A program made the position numbers and the translations under genes. Below, one piece after another: positions 25,501 to 38,800 of a stretch of DNA of 64,000 bases (position 1 is the stretch's first letter; each line of letters begins with the position of its first letter). The notes below the pieces were generated by a model. It had not been told where the DNA came from and ran no database searches. It saw nothing but the letters and a program-made list of their open reading frames with translations. The DNA is from Lunularia cruciata (Eukaryota > Streptophyta > Marchantiopsida > Lunulariales > Lunulariaceae): assembly GCA_948567375.1 (NCBI GenBank), contig OX419761.1, forward strand, positions 27,752,243 to 27,816,242, read 5' to 3'.

Positions 25501-28500
25501 GCTGACCACGCATAAGGCAAAACACATGAAGGAAGGAGAGAAAGACCCCATCAAGCCGCACAATGGAGAGACAAAAGAGGTTAGGCCCCGATACTAGCGA
25601 GATGAGAAATCTGCCTCTCCGCACCGAAGATATTCAAGTTACGGAAATAAGGTTTACAAATTATGGGAGCATTCCAAAAAACTTAACCTAGTGTGATTGG
25701 ATCTCTTAGGGATTGCACCCGTCAATGTTCTATTTATAGCAATGGACACAAGTAGTCTAAAGTATATTACGAATTATGAGAGTGAGAATGGTACCCGTTG
25801 ATGTCTAATATGATAAGCTCTTGCGCACTCCTTAACAAATGTGTTCAATGTCGTGTCCATAGTTCCATATAGAGAAACAAAGAGGTGACCCAACTGCATA
25901 CCCCTATACTTGGAGACCTTGTGTATTGCTGCTCCGCTCGTCGCCGATCCAAGGGATAGGTAATCACTCCCTCCAAAACTACATCACATGTAGGATCGGT
26001 AACCACAACATTCGCCACTATCACTTGATCATCTCAAACCAATATAAGTATGCTCTGACATGTGTAGTCTGCAAAGCATACAAATGCTCCTTCCAAGTAA
26101 GGTATCAATTGTCTCGTGCCACAACAGACATTATATCCTTGATGGCATCATGGGTAGCTATCCTTTAACCTCCAAAAGGACACCATGTCATATGGAGAAT
26201 TGTTGCATCTAGTGTATAACCACATTCACAATATGCAAACGGGTGGACCAACCTAGGCAGAACCTCATTGTTGTAGAGAAGGTAGTTTGTGTGAGTCAAA
26301 ATGCCCTAATGTATAGTCAAGCTAGGATATAAGAGCACACACCCTTTCCAGGGCAAGAGCAAAGATGTGCTCTAGTGGCCCAAAGAATGGACAAATCAAC
26401 TAAGAGAGAATATAGCATATGTTGATATTATTGCTCCATCAAGGAAGATTGCAAACCTCTAGTCCAATCTAACAATAGTGAAGCAAAAGATGGAAGGTTC
26501 TCTCATGCCCATGTGGATAGAACATCTCTCATCTACCACAATAACACCAAGAGAGCAAAGGATCTTTCTTCCACCTTGCTTGTATATGTCTCCAAAACTA
26601 GCCTATCAGCAACCACAAAACAAGAGGAGAGTAGGGATGCTGAGAGAAACCTACTACCCAAAAATTCTATAGGTGCCATCTCTTTTATAGATAATAGACT
26701 TATGCCTCCGCACAAGATCAATGGAGATGTTTGTCTACATGCATAATCCCTTGTCACACACTTGAATGTCCTTGGTTCAATCAAAGGCTCCCATAATCTT
26801 CCTATCAAAATGCTCTCAAATATGATAGGAAAGTCAAGGAAGGAGGAATTGAGCAAAGAAGGTAAGTTGTTCAATGAGCAATACTAGAAGAAAGTATACC
26901 AAATGTCACCTATAGATCTTCTAGTAAAGGAAGGTTATCCACATGGAGAATATCCTCTTCAATGGCAACATCTAAAAAGCATGTGACAAAATCCTTGGAT
27001 CTATATCCTTTTCCTAAACTCCAAGAATATGTAGTCCAGCTATAGATGTGACACACCTCTTTAGAAGCTCAAGGTGGGGAGGGATACCTAAAAGGGACCA
27101 CACTCTACACTTTGACACCTTGACTCTCAAGCCTAAAAGATGTAACTTGGTAGTCAAGTGATCAAAGGCTTGCCTAATCTGATTTGTGAGGCCCATAATG
27201 TGTGTATCATTTGCCAAGGAGGTAAATACACAATGCGGCATGGCCAAAGTAGTAGAGGAGAGAGCTTTGAAGTGAGCCACGGCAAATAAAGATCCCATAA
27301 AGGATCTCCTTATCATGTACTAACAACTAACTCTAAGACGTGGACTCCTTCTTGTGACCAACCATGCTTGTAGTAAAAGGAAGCAAGAGAGTCTTAGAAT
27401 CATTGTACAAAAAGAATGAGTGACTCCTTCTTCTTGTGACCAACCATGCTTGTAGTAAAGGGAAGCAAGAGAGTCTTAGAATGATTGTACAAAAGGAATG
27501 TGACTTGCCAAGGATCCACCGGCCTCCCTAAGTTCTCTAACAATGGATGTTCAAGAGGTACTATTAATATTATTCTCAACATTTACATGTAGGATAACCC
27601 ACTCTAAATGGATATCTAGGAGTGCCTTGATGCTTATAGATATAGCCTCACAATCTCCAAGTGTAGCTTCTCCAAATTGATGTGGATTGAGGTACTCTCG
27701 AAAGTAAGAATGATGTTAAAGATCAATGGTGTAGCTAACCAAGCACAAAAAGATCTCTCTAATAGCAATTGGTCTAATGCCCCTTGTGTCCTTCTCCATC
27801 ACAAGAAGTTGACTAGCACCTAACACCCAACTAATTAGCATAGGAATATCTCCCCTTGCTACTATTATAAGCACCTAAAACAACTTAGTAAATCCACTAG
27901 AAGGATCATTTGCCTAAAAGAAATCTCTAATATGCTCATATACCATCCTTGACAAGCCTCCTAAGGAGAAAGAAGGGGCAATGCACAATGCTTGTGCAAG
28001 AAGCAACCTATCAAGGCATAAAAGCTACTTAGGTTGATAATCTAAGACTTCTAGTGGTACTCCTCTTGCTATAGGATGTAGTGAGCGTAGGGAAGATATA
28101 GTTAGTGGGACTAGCCATAGACCAAAGTGTAGCATTCATGCTACTCTACTAAACTCTTCCATCTTACTCAATATCTTACACCATTGTAATCAAGTGGACT
28201 ATGTGGTATCATGTGGCAAAACTTGTCTTCTAAAATGTGCAACCCTAACCAACTCCTCTTGTAGACCAGCCCAATCCTCTACTCAAAATTGACAAAATCT
28301 AGCAACCACCTCTCTATGCCCCACATGTCCCCTCTATCATCACAAAGGCACCATCAAGGGAGTAAAAAGAACAAGAACCATGCTAACTTGTCCAAGGGAT
28401 CATGTGCCAAGCAATCAAGTGGTAGGCAAAAACCTTGTTTGGCCTCATCATAGAGTGTATAGGGTAGCCTATGGAATAGATGTGGACATGGAAAACTAGT

Positions 28501-28750
28501 CTCAAATAACACCAAAAAAATAACTTGCTTGAGATGCTAACTATTCTCACAACTCAATTGGTATCCCTAGAATGGTCAACAAAGAGATAGAGGAAGCATG
28601 CATAATATCTAGTGTCACCATTGTTGATGTGGTTGCTTGCCTAATGTAAGCATACCAAGTGATCCAATCATAGTCCTTGTGCATCCTTCTCACTCAAGTC
28701 TTTACCCCTTGCAAGGTTAAGTGTAGATGATACACTCTGCATGGTGTATC
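25500..28750 (-). mobile_element. Decayed LINE (non-LTR retrotransposon) with reverse transcriptase remnants
   Basis: Read on the minus strand, RT blocks appear in order: DPSSGFTKLF near 27.9 kb, GDIPMLISWVLGASQLLVME followed by RGIRPIAIRE near 27.75-27.85 kb, then the frame 27316-27014 with GSLFAVAHFKALSSTTLA, the catalytic-site remnant ANDTHIMG (family A-D-D-T-H-I) and LRVKVSKCRVWSLLGIPP. Distal to it, 26.5-25.5 kb matches the LINE 3' region at 1-1544 in inverted orientation, without the 341-928 insertion. Many stops and frameshifts are present and the first catalytic Asp is replaced by Asn. Non-functional. The 5' end is placed only approximately. Confidence 0.8.
27343..27504. repeat. 79-bp tandem duplication inside the LINE
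   Basis: Two adjacent copies of a unit beginning gactccttctt and containing gtgaccaaccatgcttgtag lie at 27343 and 27422. They differ by a few substitutions and a short indel. Confidence 0.85.
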
Positions 28751-31700
28751 CTAAGCCGTATGGGTGACCCTATATGGAGAAGTGTATCCATGGCTAGCAC
28801 AAGAATAATGATTTTAATACACAATGCTACTCTTTTTATCAAAAGGAATTTATATATTGGTGTCACAATTATGCATTTTCATTTCACTATTGACTATTTA
28901 CTTATTTTATTATGTTGTTGCTTGGAGGACTAAGTTTAGTATGTTTCTTGCATTTTGGTTTTGTTTTCATGAGTTTGATTTTAATGTTTTGATGGAGTTC
29001 TTCTTACTTCATTTATTTCTGTTAGGAATAAAATCAAAATCTGTTTCTTTTCTATTTTCTGCTTGTGAAGAAATCTTCAAATGCAAAAGTACAAGTGTGT
29101 TATTACTTGATACTTTTGTTGGATGAGATTTGATCAATAAAAGTCAAGAAGGAATATTATTAAGAATATGAGAGTAAAAGAGGTCCCAAGTGTTTTAGCC
29201 TATTCTTGCAACATTTTACTAATATCCTCATTGTCCAAATTTATCATTTAATATTCTTCCTTCACTATTATCATGCTTCACAGAAACCTTCTACTTTGTA
29301 TAAATTTCTTCCCATCAATGTTACATATTTAGTATGGAGTGTATCATTGTTAAGGAATCAAATGCAATTTGTATGGATATATAAATATGTCTTACTTGTG
29401 TCTTACTAGCTCCGATGATACTTCTTTACTCTCAATGGATATCTTTGTGCATGTGAGAATAACTATTTGTCCACTACTCCAACTCTTTGGATATTTATAT
29501 TTATCTATTTATTGGATTTCCTTAACTTTTATTTAGTTATCATCCTTAGACCATTTTTTCTTTCATTATTAATTGGCATTTTATGAGGTTGCATGAATAT
29601 TTTTCTCATAAATATTTGAATCAACTACATAAGTTGATTGCATGACTTTAAGGCCATAAATATCATGGAAACTCAAATGCAAAGTAATGGCTCTTTATCT
29701 GTCTTTTGGAGCTTAATTTCACTAAGGTTGCCGCCGCAAGATGTTGAGTTACTTTGATCCATGAGAGGACTGCTACAAAGTTTATATTATATCATCCTTT
29801 TGTTCTTACTAACTCAACATTGAACTTCTATAGCAACTAGATTAACTCATAACAAACAACATTATGTATTACTAATTTAGCAAAAACTTGTAACTCATGA
29901 TTGATCTTTTATATCAATTGTGTAACTAATAATAAGATAAATAATATTTTTATTGATATAAATATAATATCAACAATTTCTTTGACTAAGTGAGCAAGAT
30001 AATTACTTTGTTTACTACCAAAGCAATAGTTAGTTATGTTTTGTAACATTTACTCAAAGACAAAAATTTAATCATTGTAGTTTATTAATAAGTGCTATAA
30101 GTATTGTATTTTGGAATCTCATTGGTAATAAATTTTTGTAATCTTTCATTAAAGATTAGATAATTTAATATGCTTCATAAATACTAGAAGAATTGTACTT
30201 TGATGTCTCATTGCTAATACAAAATGTGAAAAACCTTCCCAAAAGAATACTTCTTGTGCTTCTTCTTGGAAAATCCATTCTTATCATTGACAATATCCAA
30301 AATAGACTTGTGTGCTTTATTTGGAGTCACTAGAATTTTTGAGCATGAAAATTGCGGATTTAGTAGTCTTTATAGCTAAAAATTACTATTATCAAAATTA
30401 GTTAGCAATCTTAGATGTATTTAATTATGGATTGTATTCTAGTGTACTATAATATTAGTACAATACAACAACTATCTATGGTGTTTTATGAGTTCATTGG
30501 CACTACAATAATTGACTACCTATATTGCTTTATGAGTTCTATGGCAATTGTAGTATAAGATTAGAGTTTTTTTCCATAAAATTCTTGGAGTTTTTGCCCC
30601 CACACTTATACCTGGTTTTCACTTAGCCAAGTGTATAATTCTCTCCATGCATAACATTATTAATTCCCATACAAGATCCTTGATTACATAGATTAGTAAA
30701 ATACTTTGAGACTCAAAACTCATCAGCTAGTCTTGTGGATGATAAAGTGCTAAGGTGACGAAAGACTCATACACTCTCATTGGATAGTCTAAAAACAAGG
30801 CAATTTGATTTGATGAAGTAAATTTGATGAAGCTCATCATCTTAAAACAATATTTTTTATTTACTTCTTAGATTAATTTACCATGCCAGTCACTCAAGTG
30901 TGTTGTTTGACTTGCATATTTGGAAAGGTACAATTCTTCTCATTTGCAAGTTATAAAGAGTTATGAGTTTCCAATTTGTGTGTTAGATTAAAAGGTCAAC
31001 TTACATTCTTTCGTTCTTGTTTTATATAGCATAGGAAGGAATTTGTTTTTAAGAGACTCTCTCAAGGTCCATATATTAAGTTATCACTTGAAGTAAATTA
31101 ATCCTTATCCTTGTTTTCTCATTCTTTGGTTACTTGAAGTGAATTAACCATTGTCTTTGTTTTCTCATTCTTTGTTTATTATCTTGACTCAATCATCCTA
31201 GTTAATAGTCAAGAGATATAAATTAATTAACTCTAAGTAAATTAGTCAATTATATTTGGGAAGTCATCAAATTTAATTGATATCAGCAAAACCTCACTAT
31301 TAGATTACTTATACCTTGTAGTAATGAGAAAATGGTAATACTATAACAGCATTAGTAACTAGATTTCTTTAAAAAATTGTATTTTAGTTTCTTTGAAGTG
31401 AATCTGAAATCTAAATCTAGTTCTTCCTACATATAATCTCATAGTATTATGACTATAGTAGCATTTTTTTCAATAATACATTAAGCTTTAGATTTATCCA
31501 TCTATATATTTGTTAGAATTCTTTTATAGGATTCTTGATTTTAAATTGTAATTTTGGAGAAAGGAACTTATGAATTATAATCATCTTTGAATCCAAATTG
31601 GTTAATTATCTAATCCAATCTTACTTTTCATCAATATTCTATTCATTGCTTAGTACCATAAACCAATTAAGATTGATTGATACATCTCTCTTATACATGA

Positions 31701-32527
31701 ATGTAAATGGTTCAGAATAAGTATATTCAAAACTTTACTTTTTTCATTTTTCTACTTTAGGAAAAACATCTCAGTTACTCCATCTTCTTTTCCATAAAAA
31801 AAGATCATGATTAATTTATATTAAATCCAAAGATTACAAAATGATACTTGTATTTTAGAAAAATAAGAAGAATAATATTATATTCACCTCATATCTATAG
31901 ACAATCTAATACAATTTTCCATTATATAAGCTATATAATAGGTGTACCTCCAAAATATTTTGTATTCATGTCATCAAATAAATTAATTTTTTTTCATATT
32001 TTTAGCTATTAACATGTAATAAGAAAGCATTCATATCTAATAATACATAGTAAATACAAAATCTAATCATACTTAATTAGCTAAAAATTTATATCAACTA
32101 CGTATGTGATGATCAATATGTGTCAAGATGACATAATCAAATAAAAATCAACATTGAATCAAAATTTTCACAATTCAAGCTGAAAATATAAGACATAACA
32201 CAATATGTAATAAGCATAAACCAATTCAAATATGGAAAATGTTTACTTGAACACTGAGACGGTAAAGATTGCTTGCTTAGTGCATATACCTATAATGAAA
32301 AGTTCCATGTCGACTTGCATTGGAAGAAAGTTATTATGGAAGAATCTATGAACAAAGAAAAATAAAATCTATAATACAATACTACAAAATTCTTTATTTT
32401 CTGTTTTACTTATAACTGATTATTGGTTTAATATTTGTGTAATAATGAAGGATTATATACTAAATATCAAACACTAGGTTTAAACAGTTTACAAAAGATG
32501 CAAATGCACCAACCATTATCATTTATC

Positions 32528-32530
<3 letters not shown>

Positions 32531-32600
<70 letters not shown>
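32531..32600. repeat. (AT)35 microsatellite
   Basis: A perfect uninterrupted AT dinucleotide run of 70 bases. Tracts like this can extrude cruciforms and are prone to length change and assembly error. Confidence 0.95.
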
Positions 32601-32603
<3 letters not shown>

Positions 32604-34787
32604 TACACCATATAAATTTTAATGCACTTTTGTCCTTTTTTGAAAGACCACAAAGATCAATAGATCTATGTCAATAATAATAAATATTTGTATCACTTAA
32701 TTTTCTCCTTTATTCTGTCTTTTCTTTGTACTATATGATTGGGTACTGAAGGTCTAACCCTCTTTTTAATTATAAACAGTCAATGACTTTGCTAAGTATC
32801 TCTTTAATTCTAATTAAATTGAACAAAATGATGGACTTTAAAATCTTAGATCATTAATAAGGTAAGAATCCACCATGATATACACTTAACTTAACTAGCT
32901 ACCCATCAAGTAGCCTCCATAAGCCCTCTTGAAGTTGTATTATCCTCAATAAGGCTAACTAAAGTCAACATTAGATCAAATTCAAGTCGCAAGAAGTAGA
33001 GAAAATTTTCTTTTAAGTGATATGAACATAAATATAGCCTTCATTGGCACTGGCTATGTAGAATTTTTACAAATATACTTTAACAACCAATTTGATATTA
33101 TTTTACCTTTAGTACATATACTATCACTTTATAATATTGTGTATGTATCCAAAATTAGGTATTCTAATATTTGTGAGTGTTATATTTCATGTCAAAATAA
33201 CCAATAGTGGCTATATATAAGATTCATAGATATGATGTATGAGAATTTTATGTTATGGATAGAACTTTAAATTTCAGACTTGAAAGTTAATGAATATGGG
33301 TGTAAATGAATTTTTTAGTGTCATATGTTTGACTTCCAAGGATATAAAGGCAAAATTTGTTGATAAATCACATTAATGGAAAGCGGAAGAGGTTGAATAC
33401 AACTTAGGTTTATAACTACAAATATTTAGAATATAGTTTAGAATGGTAGGGATGTGTATACAATAGTACAAGATCAAAATCAATATAACATACTATATTA
33501 AATTTTTGGAGTTGATGTTGATTGAAAACTATTACTCTATCTATATATTTAGACTTCTAAATTATTATTGAGTAAGATTTTATGCTTGAGTCTATGGATT
33601 TAGACTCAAGAGAAATTTATTTTTTTCATAATTTGGAACTTCTATATTGGATTTTGATGTTTATGATTTCAATTTCATTAAATACAAAATTTCAAGACCT
33701 TTCTATCTTTATCATGAAAACTTGAAGGTAAGACTATAGAGGTTGCAAAAAGTCCACAAGTAGAATCTTTTCTATCACTCTATAATTTTATAGATTTGTT
33801 TTTAAATTCTAAAAGGGTTTGATACAGATAGATTTACTTTTAAATTCTCAAAGGGTTTGATGCTTGAGTCTTATACTATGATTTTTTATTGAAAAATAGA
33901 TTAGTGGGAAATTGATGCTTTTTAGTCTTATTTAATTTTTGCATTCTGCATTTTTTTACTATGATTTTTACTTATTGACGGTAAAAGAAAAGAGATTTGA
34001 AACCTTAGCAAAAATACTTGAATAAAAATGTAATTTTTTTTTATAAAAATCCACAAGTAGATCCTATTAGTCTTTTATATGTAAATTTGTGCTCTAAATT
34101 TGTTACAAAGTGGACTTAATACTTAAGTTTTTAAATGGGACTTCATAATCATAAAATAGGAATTTAAGAGAGATTATTTGCTAATATTTTTATGAAATAT
34201 TTAGATATTTTTTCAATGGTTTTAGTCTCAATGCAAATTATGATGGAAAATAACTCTCCAATGTAATCACAAGTCCATGAAAATCTACTAAAATCCACAA
34301 TTGGAATCTCCTCAATGTTCTACTCTTTATAAACTTAAAAAAAAAACTTATTTGTATAGGTGTTTATGCTATAATGTATAGTTTTAGACTCTATAATCAT
34401 AAATTAATATCCAAAAGAAACTATGCTTTTAATTTCTTCATAACTTTCACATATAGATTTTACGTTCTATGATTTAGCTTTGTTAGATACCAATACAAAG
34501 GGACTTGTAATGCAATATAGAAAACTGAAACTTATACTACATGAAAAAGCTACCAAAATAAAAGAATGGAATATTTTGTTAACTATATGATCTACTCTCA
34601 ACTTGAATTTGAATTGCTATTATTTTTGCATTTTCCCTTTTTCCTAATTTAGGAGCATGTGCATAGAAAGATAGATAGTAATCCAGGAATTACTCTAACA
34701 TTTTTGGTTATACTTTACTTAAATTATGAATCTTTTTGGAAAATTTTTAGCACCAAAATCTACCTCCTTAAGAACTGGAACTAGGTA

Positions 34788-34842
34788 TAAATAAATAGAT
34801 AAATAAATACATAGATAAATAGATAAATAAATAAATAAACAC
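34788..34842. repeat. AAATA/GATA-type microsatellite
   Basis: An imperfect run of ATAAATA and ATAGATA units followed by a short (AC)n. Confidence 0.85.
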
Positions 34843-36643
34843 ACACATGTATCCATTTGATCTTCATAAAACACAAGGAAAATTACAAGGTACTTTAGAC
34901 ATTATTGTGAGCATAGATATTCATCATATACTAATATATTTGACCTTAATAACACAATGAAAACTACAAGGTGTTTAGACATTACTTCTAATATGAATAT
35001 TATTTTACCTCAAGTAAATTTAATAGTCATAGATTCTTGAGGGCTAAATGCTTTGCTCAAATGAAGAAAATTGTTTAACTTGTTCTAAATTTTTGTATTA
35101 GTAAGGTATAATTTTACTACTCCTTATGCTATTATTGTCTAGTAAGGAAGTCTAGGGAGATTTTGGCTTTAGCCTCTTGACATGTAGATTTCTACTTGAT
35201 GTAGATTTACACAAGTAGAGGAACTACTCTCAAAACCCAATCATATAGATTATATGACTTGTTAGCTTTAGTAGTAATTGAAAGTTTTGACCATGTATCT
35301 AATGAATTAAATGATAAATAATTTTTGGTACAAGGACAATATCCCTGTTGCTTCATATAGATATTAATGCTTTAGGAGATGAAAATCTCTTTAATTCAAA
35401 TATAAATCCATGTAAGACTTAGAGATAGAGGATTTAAAGCACATTTTTTGTTACTAAAATATAAGTTGACTTCTACATGTTATGATGAGATAAGTTCATA
35501 TAACATCCAATCTAAAATAGAAACTCTATTTGATGGTTGAGGCAATGGACAAATCATTAGGAACAAGATGTTGACTCATCATCTTATATCATTTCTTATT
35601 TGATTGCATCAAAATCATTGCTACTCCAACAAAAATATTGTTTGAGACTAGTAATATCAACCTCTGCTAACATATAGGACCTACACTTTGAAGAGATTTT
35701 TGTGCATGTATACATTGTTACACAATATACATTGTTGTCAAAATCACACACTTTAGAAACACAATTAACACATAAGTCATACATGGACTCTAAAGTGCCA
35801 CAATTGCTCTCCTAGCCGGCGGTTAGGTCCCTCTATCTCCATATAGCCATCTATTCCAAGTATATGGTATAGCCTATGATGGGCAAAGATCAAGAGGCCG
35901 GGTGCTATCAAGTCCCATCGTTAGTCACTTGTTTGCAATCTATACCATATAAAGGATGAACTAGCTATAAGTCAAGTACATCTAGGACATAACCACTGTC
36001 CTTGAGGAACCACCATGAGGAGAGGAATCATACATGCCATATGCCATCCTCTCAAAAAACTATCACACACTTATATGGTAGTAGCTCCACCAAAAGAGCC
36101 ATAGAACATACACCTCAAGCCTGCCCGTACAAGAGCTAAGCTTGGGTCCATAGTACCATCAATGTTTGGGAGGTGGCATGGTGCACAATTGCACACATGA
36201 TCCTTCCAAACAACTCTATCATGTCCTTCTAACACAAGGACTCTAGATGACAAAACCTCATGCACTCTCAAGATAGTGTGGCTTGTAGAAACATCAAGTG
36301 TTGTTGGTGCTGTCTATTGTAGATATACATAATCCCTTGGATGAAATCAATAGATCAAAGGTCCATAACTTCCTCCTCAAATAGCAGCATAGCATAAGGT
36401 ATCTCTATGTTGAGCAATTGCCAAGTTCTCAAAGGCCATTGGCATCACTCTCCAAAAGATCTCTTCCCATTGAGAACATGCTCTCACCCATACATCTTGA
36501 TCATCCAAGTCCAAATCTACAATAGCATCTAAAAAAATAGTTTAAGGTAAATTTGGATCTCATCCATAGAATAGAAAGTAAGGAGAGAAGGATGCTAGAG
36601 AAGCTTGCCAGCTGAATTGATAGCCCATTGCTAGCCAAGGTAA

Positions 36644-37368
36644 CTAGAGATCCCAATCTCCCAAGTGGCCTATCTGCAAACCATACTTTTGCAATCCTCT
36701 CTTTATTATCTGAATCACTCTCTTTGCTAAGCCATCTGCCTCAGGGTGATCTTTGGAGGTAGTACGATGATCAATCAAAGCCTTGTCACACAAGACTTGA
36801 AACTCTCCCAAGAACTCTATACCCTGATCAGTCAAAACCTCAAAATCAGTGCACCAAAATGACTAAGAACTTGATCCAAGAACAAGTAAGCCATCCCTTC
36901 ACTAGACTTGTCAAGAAGTGCTACCAACTCATCCTACTTGGAGAAGTGCTCTACCATCACCAAAACATACCAATGATGTCTCACAATCAATGGTAAAGAT
37001 CTAGCAAAGTCTAAACTCCAATGGTATCCCAACCCCATGATACATAATGGATGTAGTTGTGGTGTAGGAGCATTAAATGATGCCCTAACTTGGTCAAAAA
37101 CCACACATCTGGCAACAAACTGATGTATATTGGTCTGCATACCACACCACCAATAATGACTCTAGAGTCAGCTATATGTATGCTTTACTCCAAAATATCC
37201 CAGCTCCTCATGAGCATAATGGACCAACTGTGGTCTTTGAGATGGAAGTGGTACTACTCTCACTTTACCATCCTCCCATACACACAAAACATATTTGCCC
37301 TCCAATTTGAACCGTTTGGCTTGTTGAAGGATATGGTCTCTCTCCTTGGCCCCAACTATGCAACCCAC
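36644..37368 (-). pseudogene. Integrase remnant of the Ty3/gypsy element
   Basis: The frame 37368-37168 contains the region before the zinc finger (PSQRPQLVHYAHEELGYFG, an H-x-x-H type block). The frame 37140-36934 contains the CxxC-side remnant and the first core Asp region (GYHWSLDF). The frame 36835-36644 contains TDQGIEFLGEFQVLCDKALI and DHPEADGLAKRVIQ, the second Asp and Glu parts of the D,D-35-E core. It is split over three frames, so inactive. Confidence 0.85.
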
Positions 37369-37679
37369 AACACCATTGCAAGATAATCCATCACTAAAAC
37401 ATCATCATGAATGTCTTGCTAAACTATACCAATATCTTCACTCTTTGGATTTGTGACCTCAATAAGTCCTCTTGTATGCACTGAGAGAGATACTACCAAA
37501 GCCTCAAAAGATATACAAAGAAAGGCAGATGCATGCCAACCTGGTACCATCTCCTCATCTATCTCACCATGCCAATGTGTACCAATCTGATCTTGTAGGC
37601 TGGGACATGGGTTTCTATTCAACCCATCTACATCATGGTTCACCACTCTAGGTCTATGAATAATTGTGAAATCATACTA

Positions 37680-38018
37680 CTATAAAATCAGAGCCCATTG
37701 TGCAAGCTTCCCTAAAAGCTTGTTGGACTCCATCAACCACTTTAGTGGCTGATTATCAGTGATGAAAGTAAAAGGAGTACCAAATAGGTAATATAAAAAA
37801 TGTGCTACTGCCCATATTGTTGCCAAGCACTCTCTCTCATATGAACTACACTTTGCCTCCATTGAATTGTTGGAGCAACTAGCATAGGCCACCACAAACT
37901 CCTTCTCCTCATCATCATGTTGAGTGAGCACTGCTCCAAGCCCCAACATACTCCAATCTTTGTGAATCTGAAATGGTTGTCCTCTAATTGGTCTCCTCAA
38001 AATAGGAGCAGATGTCAA
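37680..38018 (-). pseudogene. RT C-terminus and RNase H remnant
   Basis: A frame of 112 codons starts TSAPILRRPIRGQPFQIHKD and includes LGAVLTQHD, the RNase H first Asp region, then SYERECLATIWAVAHFLYYL and FITDNQPLKWLM, the typical Ty3/gypsy RNase H blocks. It ends early relative to the family. Confidence 0.85.
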
Positions 38019-38029
38019 CCTCTCCTTGA

Positions 38030-38800
38030 GCTCTACAAAAGCTCTCTCTTGCTCATATCCCCAACACCACTCCTATGTAAGCTTGGTCAGCTTTGTCAAG
38101 GCTTTGGCAATGGCACTAAATCCTCTAACATAGCAGTGATAGAAGTTTGCCTCACACTCTGCTCACATCCGTAGGTCAAGGAATAAGTGCAATAGCCTCT
38201 ACCTTGGTCTATTGAACATCAAGTCCTCCAAGGTAGATAGTGTGATCCAAATACTCAACTTGTTCATGGAAGAACCTACACTTCCCAGGATGTAATTTGA
38301 GTCCATGAGATCTCAACCTCTCAAACACCTCCAACAACCGTCTCTCATGCTCCTCCACAGTAGTGCTATAGACCAAAATGTCATAAATATAGCACCGAGC
38401 AAAAATCCAATCTAGCCAGGATCTTGTCTATGACCCGCTGGAACTTGGTAGGAGTGTTCTTTAATCCAAATGGTAAGAACCTCCACTAATATAACACATC
38501 CTTGCCATAAGGATCAATAGGCCAAAATGATATCTTGGACTTATCCTCCTCCCTAATGGCAGCTGATGAGATCTTGCTCAAAGATCCAAGGTACTGAAGA
38601 CCTTTGCATGCCTAGTTGCATCAAAGATCTCCTTTGGTGTAGGCATGGCATACCAATCAACCCTAGTCTGTTAGTTGATGGGACAATAATCTCCACACAT
38701 CTGCCTATTTGTGTAGTTGCCATGCATATCTTTCTTGGTTGGCATCATTGTAGCTGATGCATACTCTCCATATGAAATCTCCACCAAACCAGCTTCAAAA
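38030..38800 (-). pseudogene. Reverse transcriptase remnant of the Ty3/gypsy element
   Basis: The minus-strand translation over several frames gives FLPFGLKNTPTKFQRVIDKI, then CYIYDILVYSTTVEEHERRL and LRSHGLKLHPGKCRFF, the standard Ty3/gypsy RT fingers and palm series. The active-site block reads YIYD instead of Y/F-x-D-D, so the first catalytic Asp is lost. Stops and frameshifts separate the blocks. Confidence 0.85.

Larger units (their letters stand above)
28800..35800. other. AT-rich gene-free tract
   Basis: This is visibly much richer in A and T than the gene island to the left. Stops are dense in all frames, and there is no conserved domain, LTR terminus or tRNA I can recognise. It may be old decayed transposon DNA. 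It contains the (AT)n tract at 32531-32600 and a GATAAATA-type microsatellite at 34788-34842. Confidence 0.6.
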
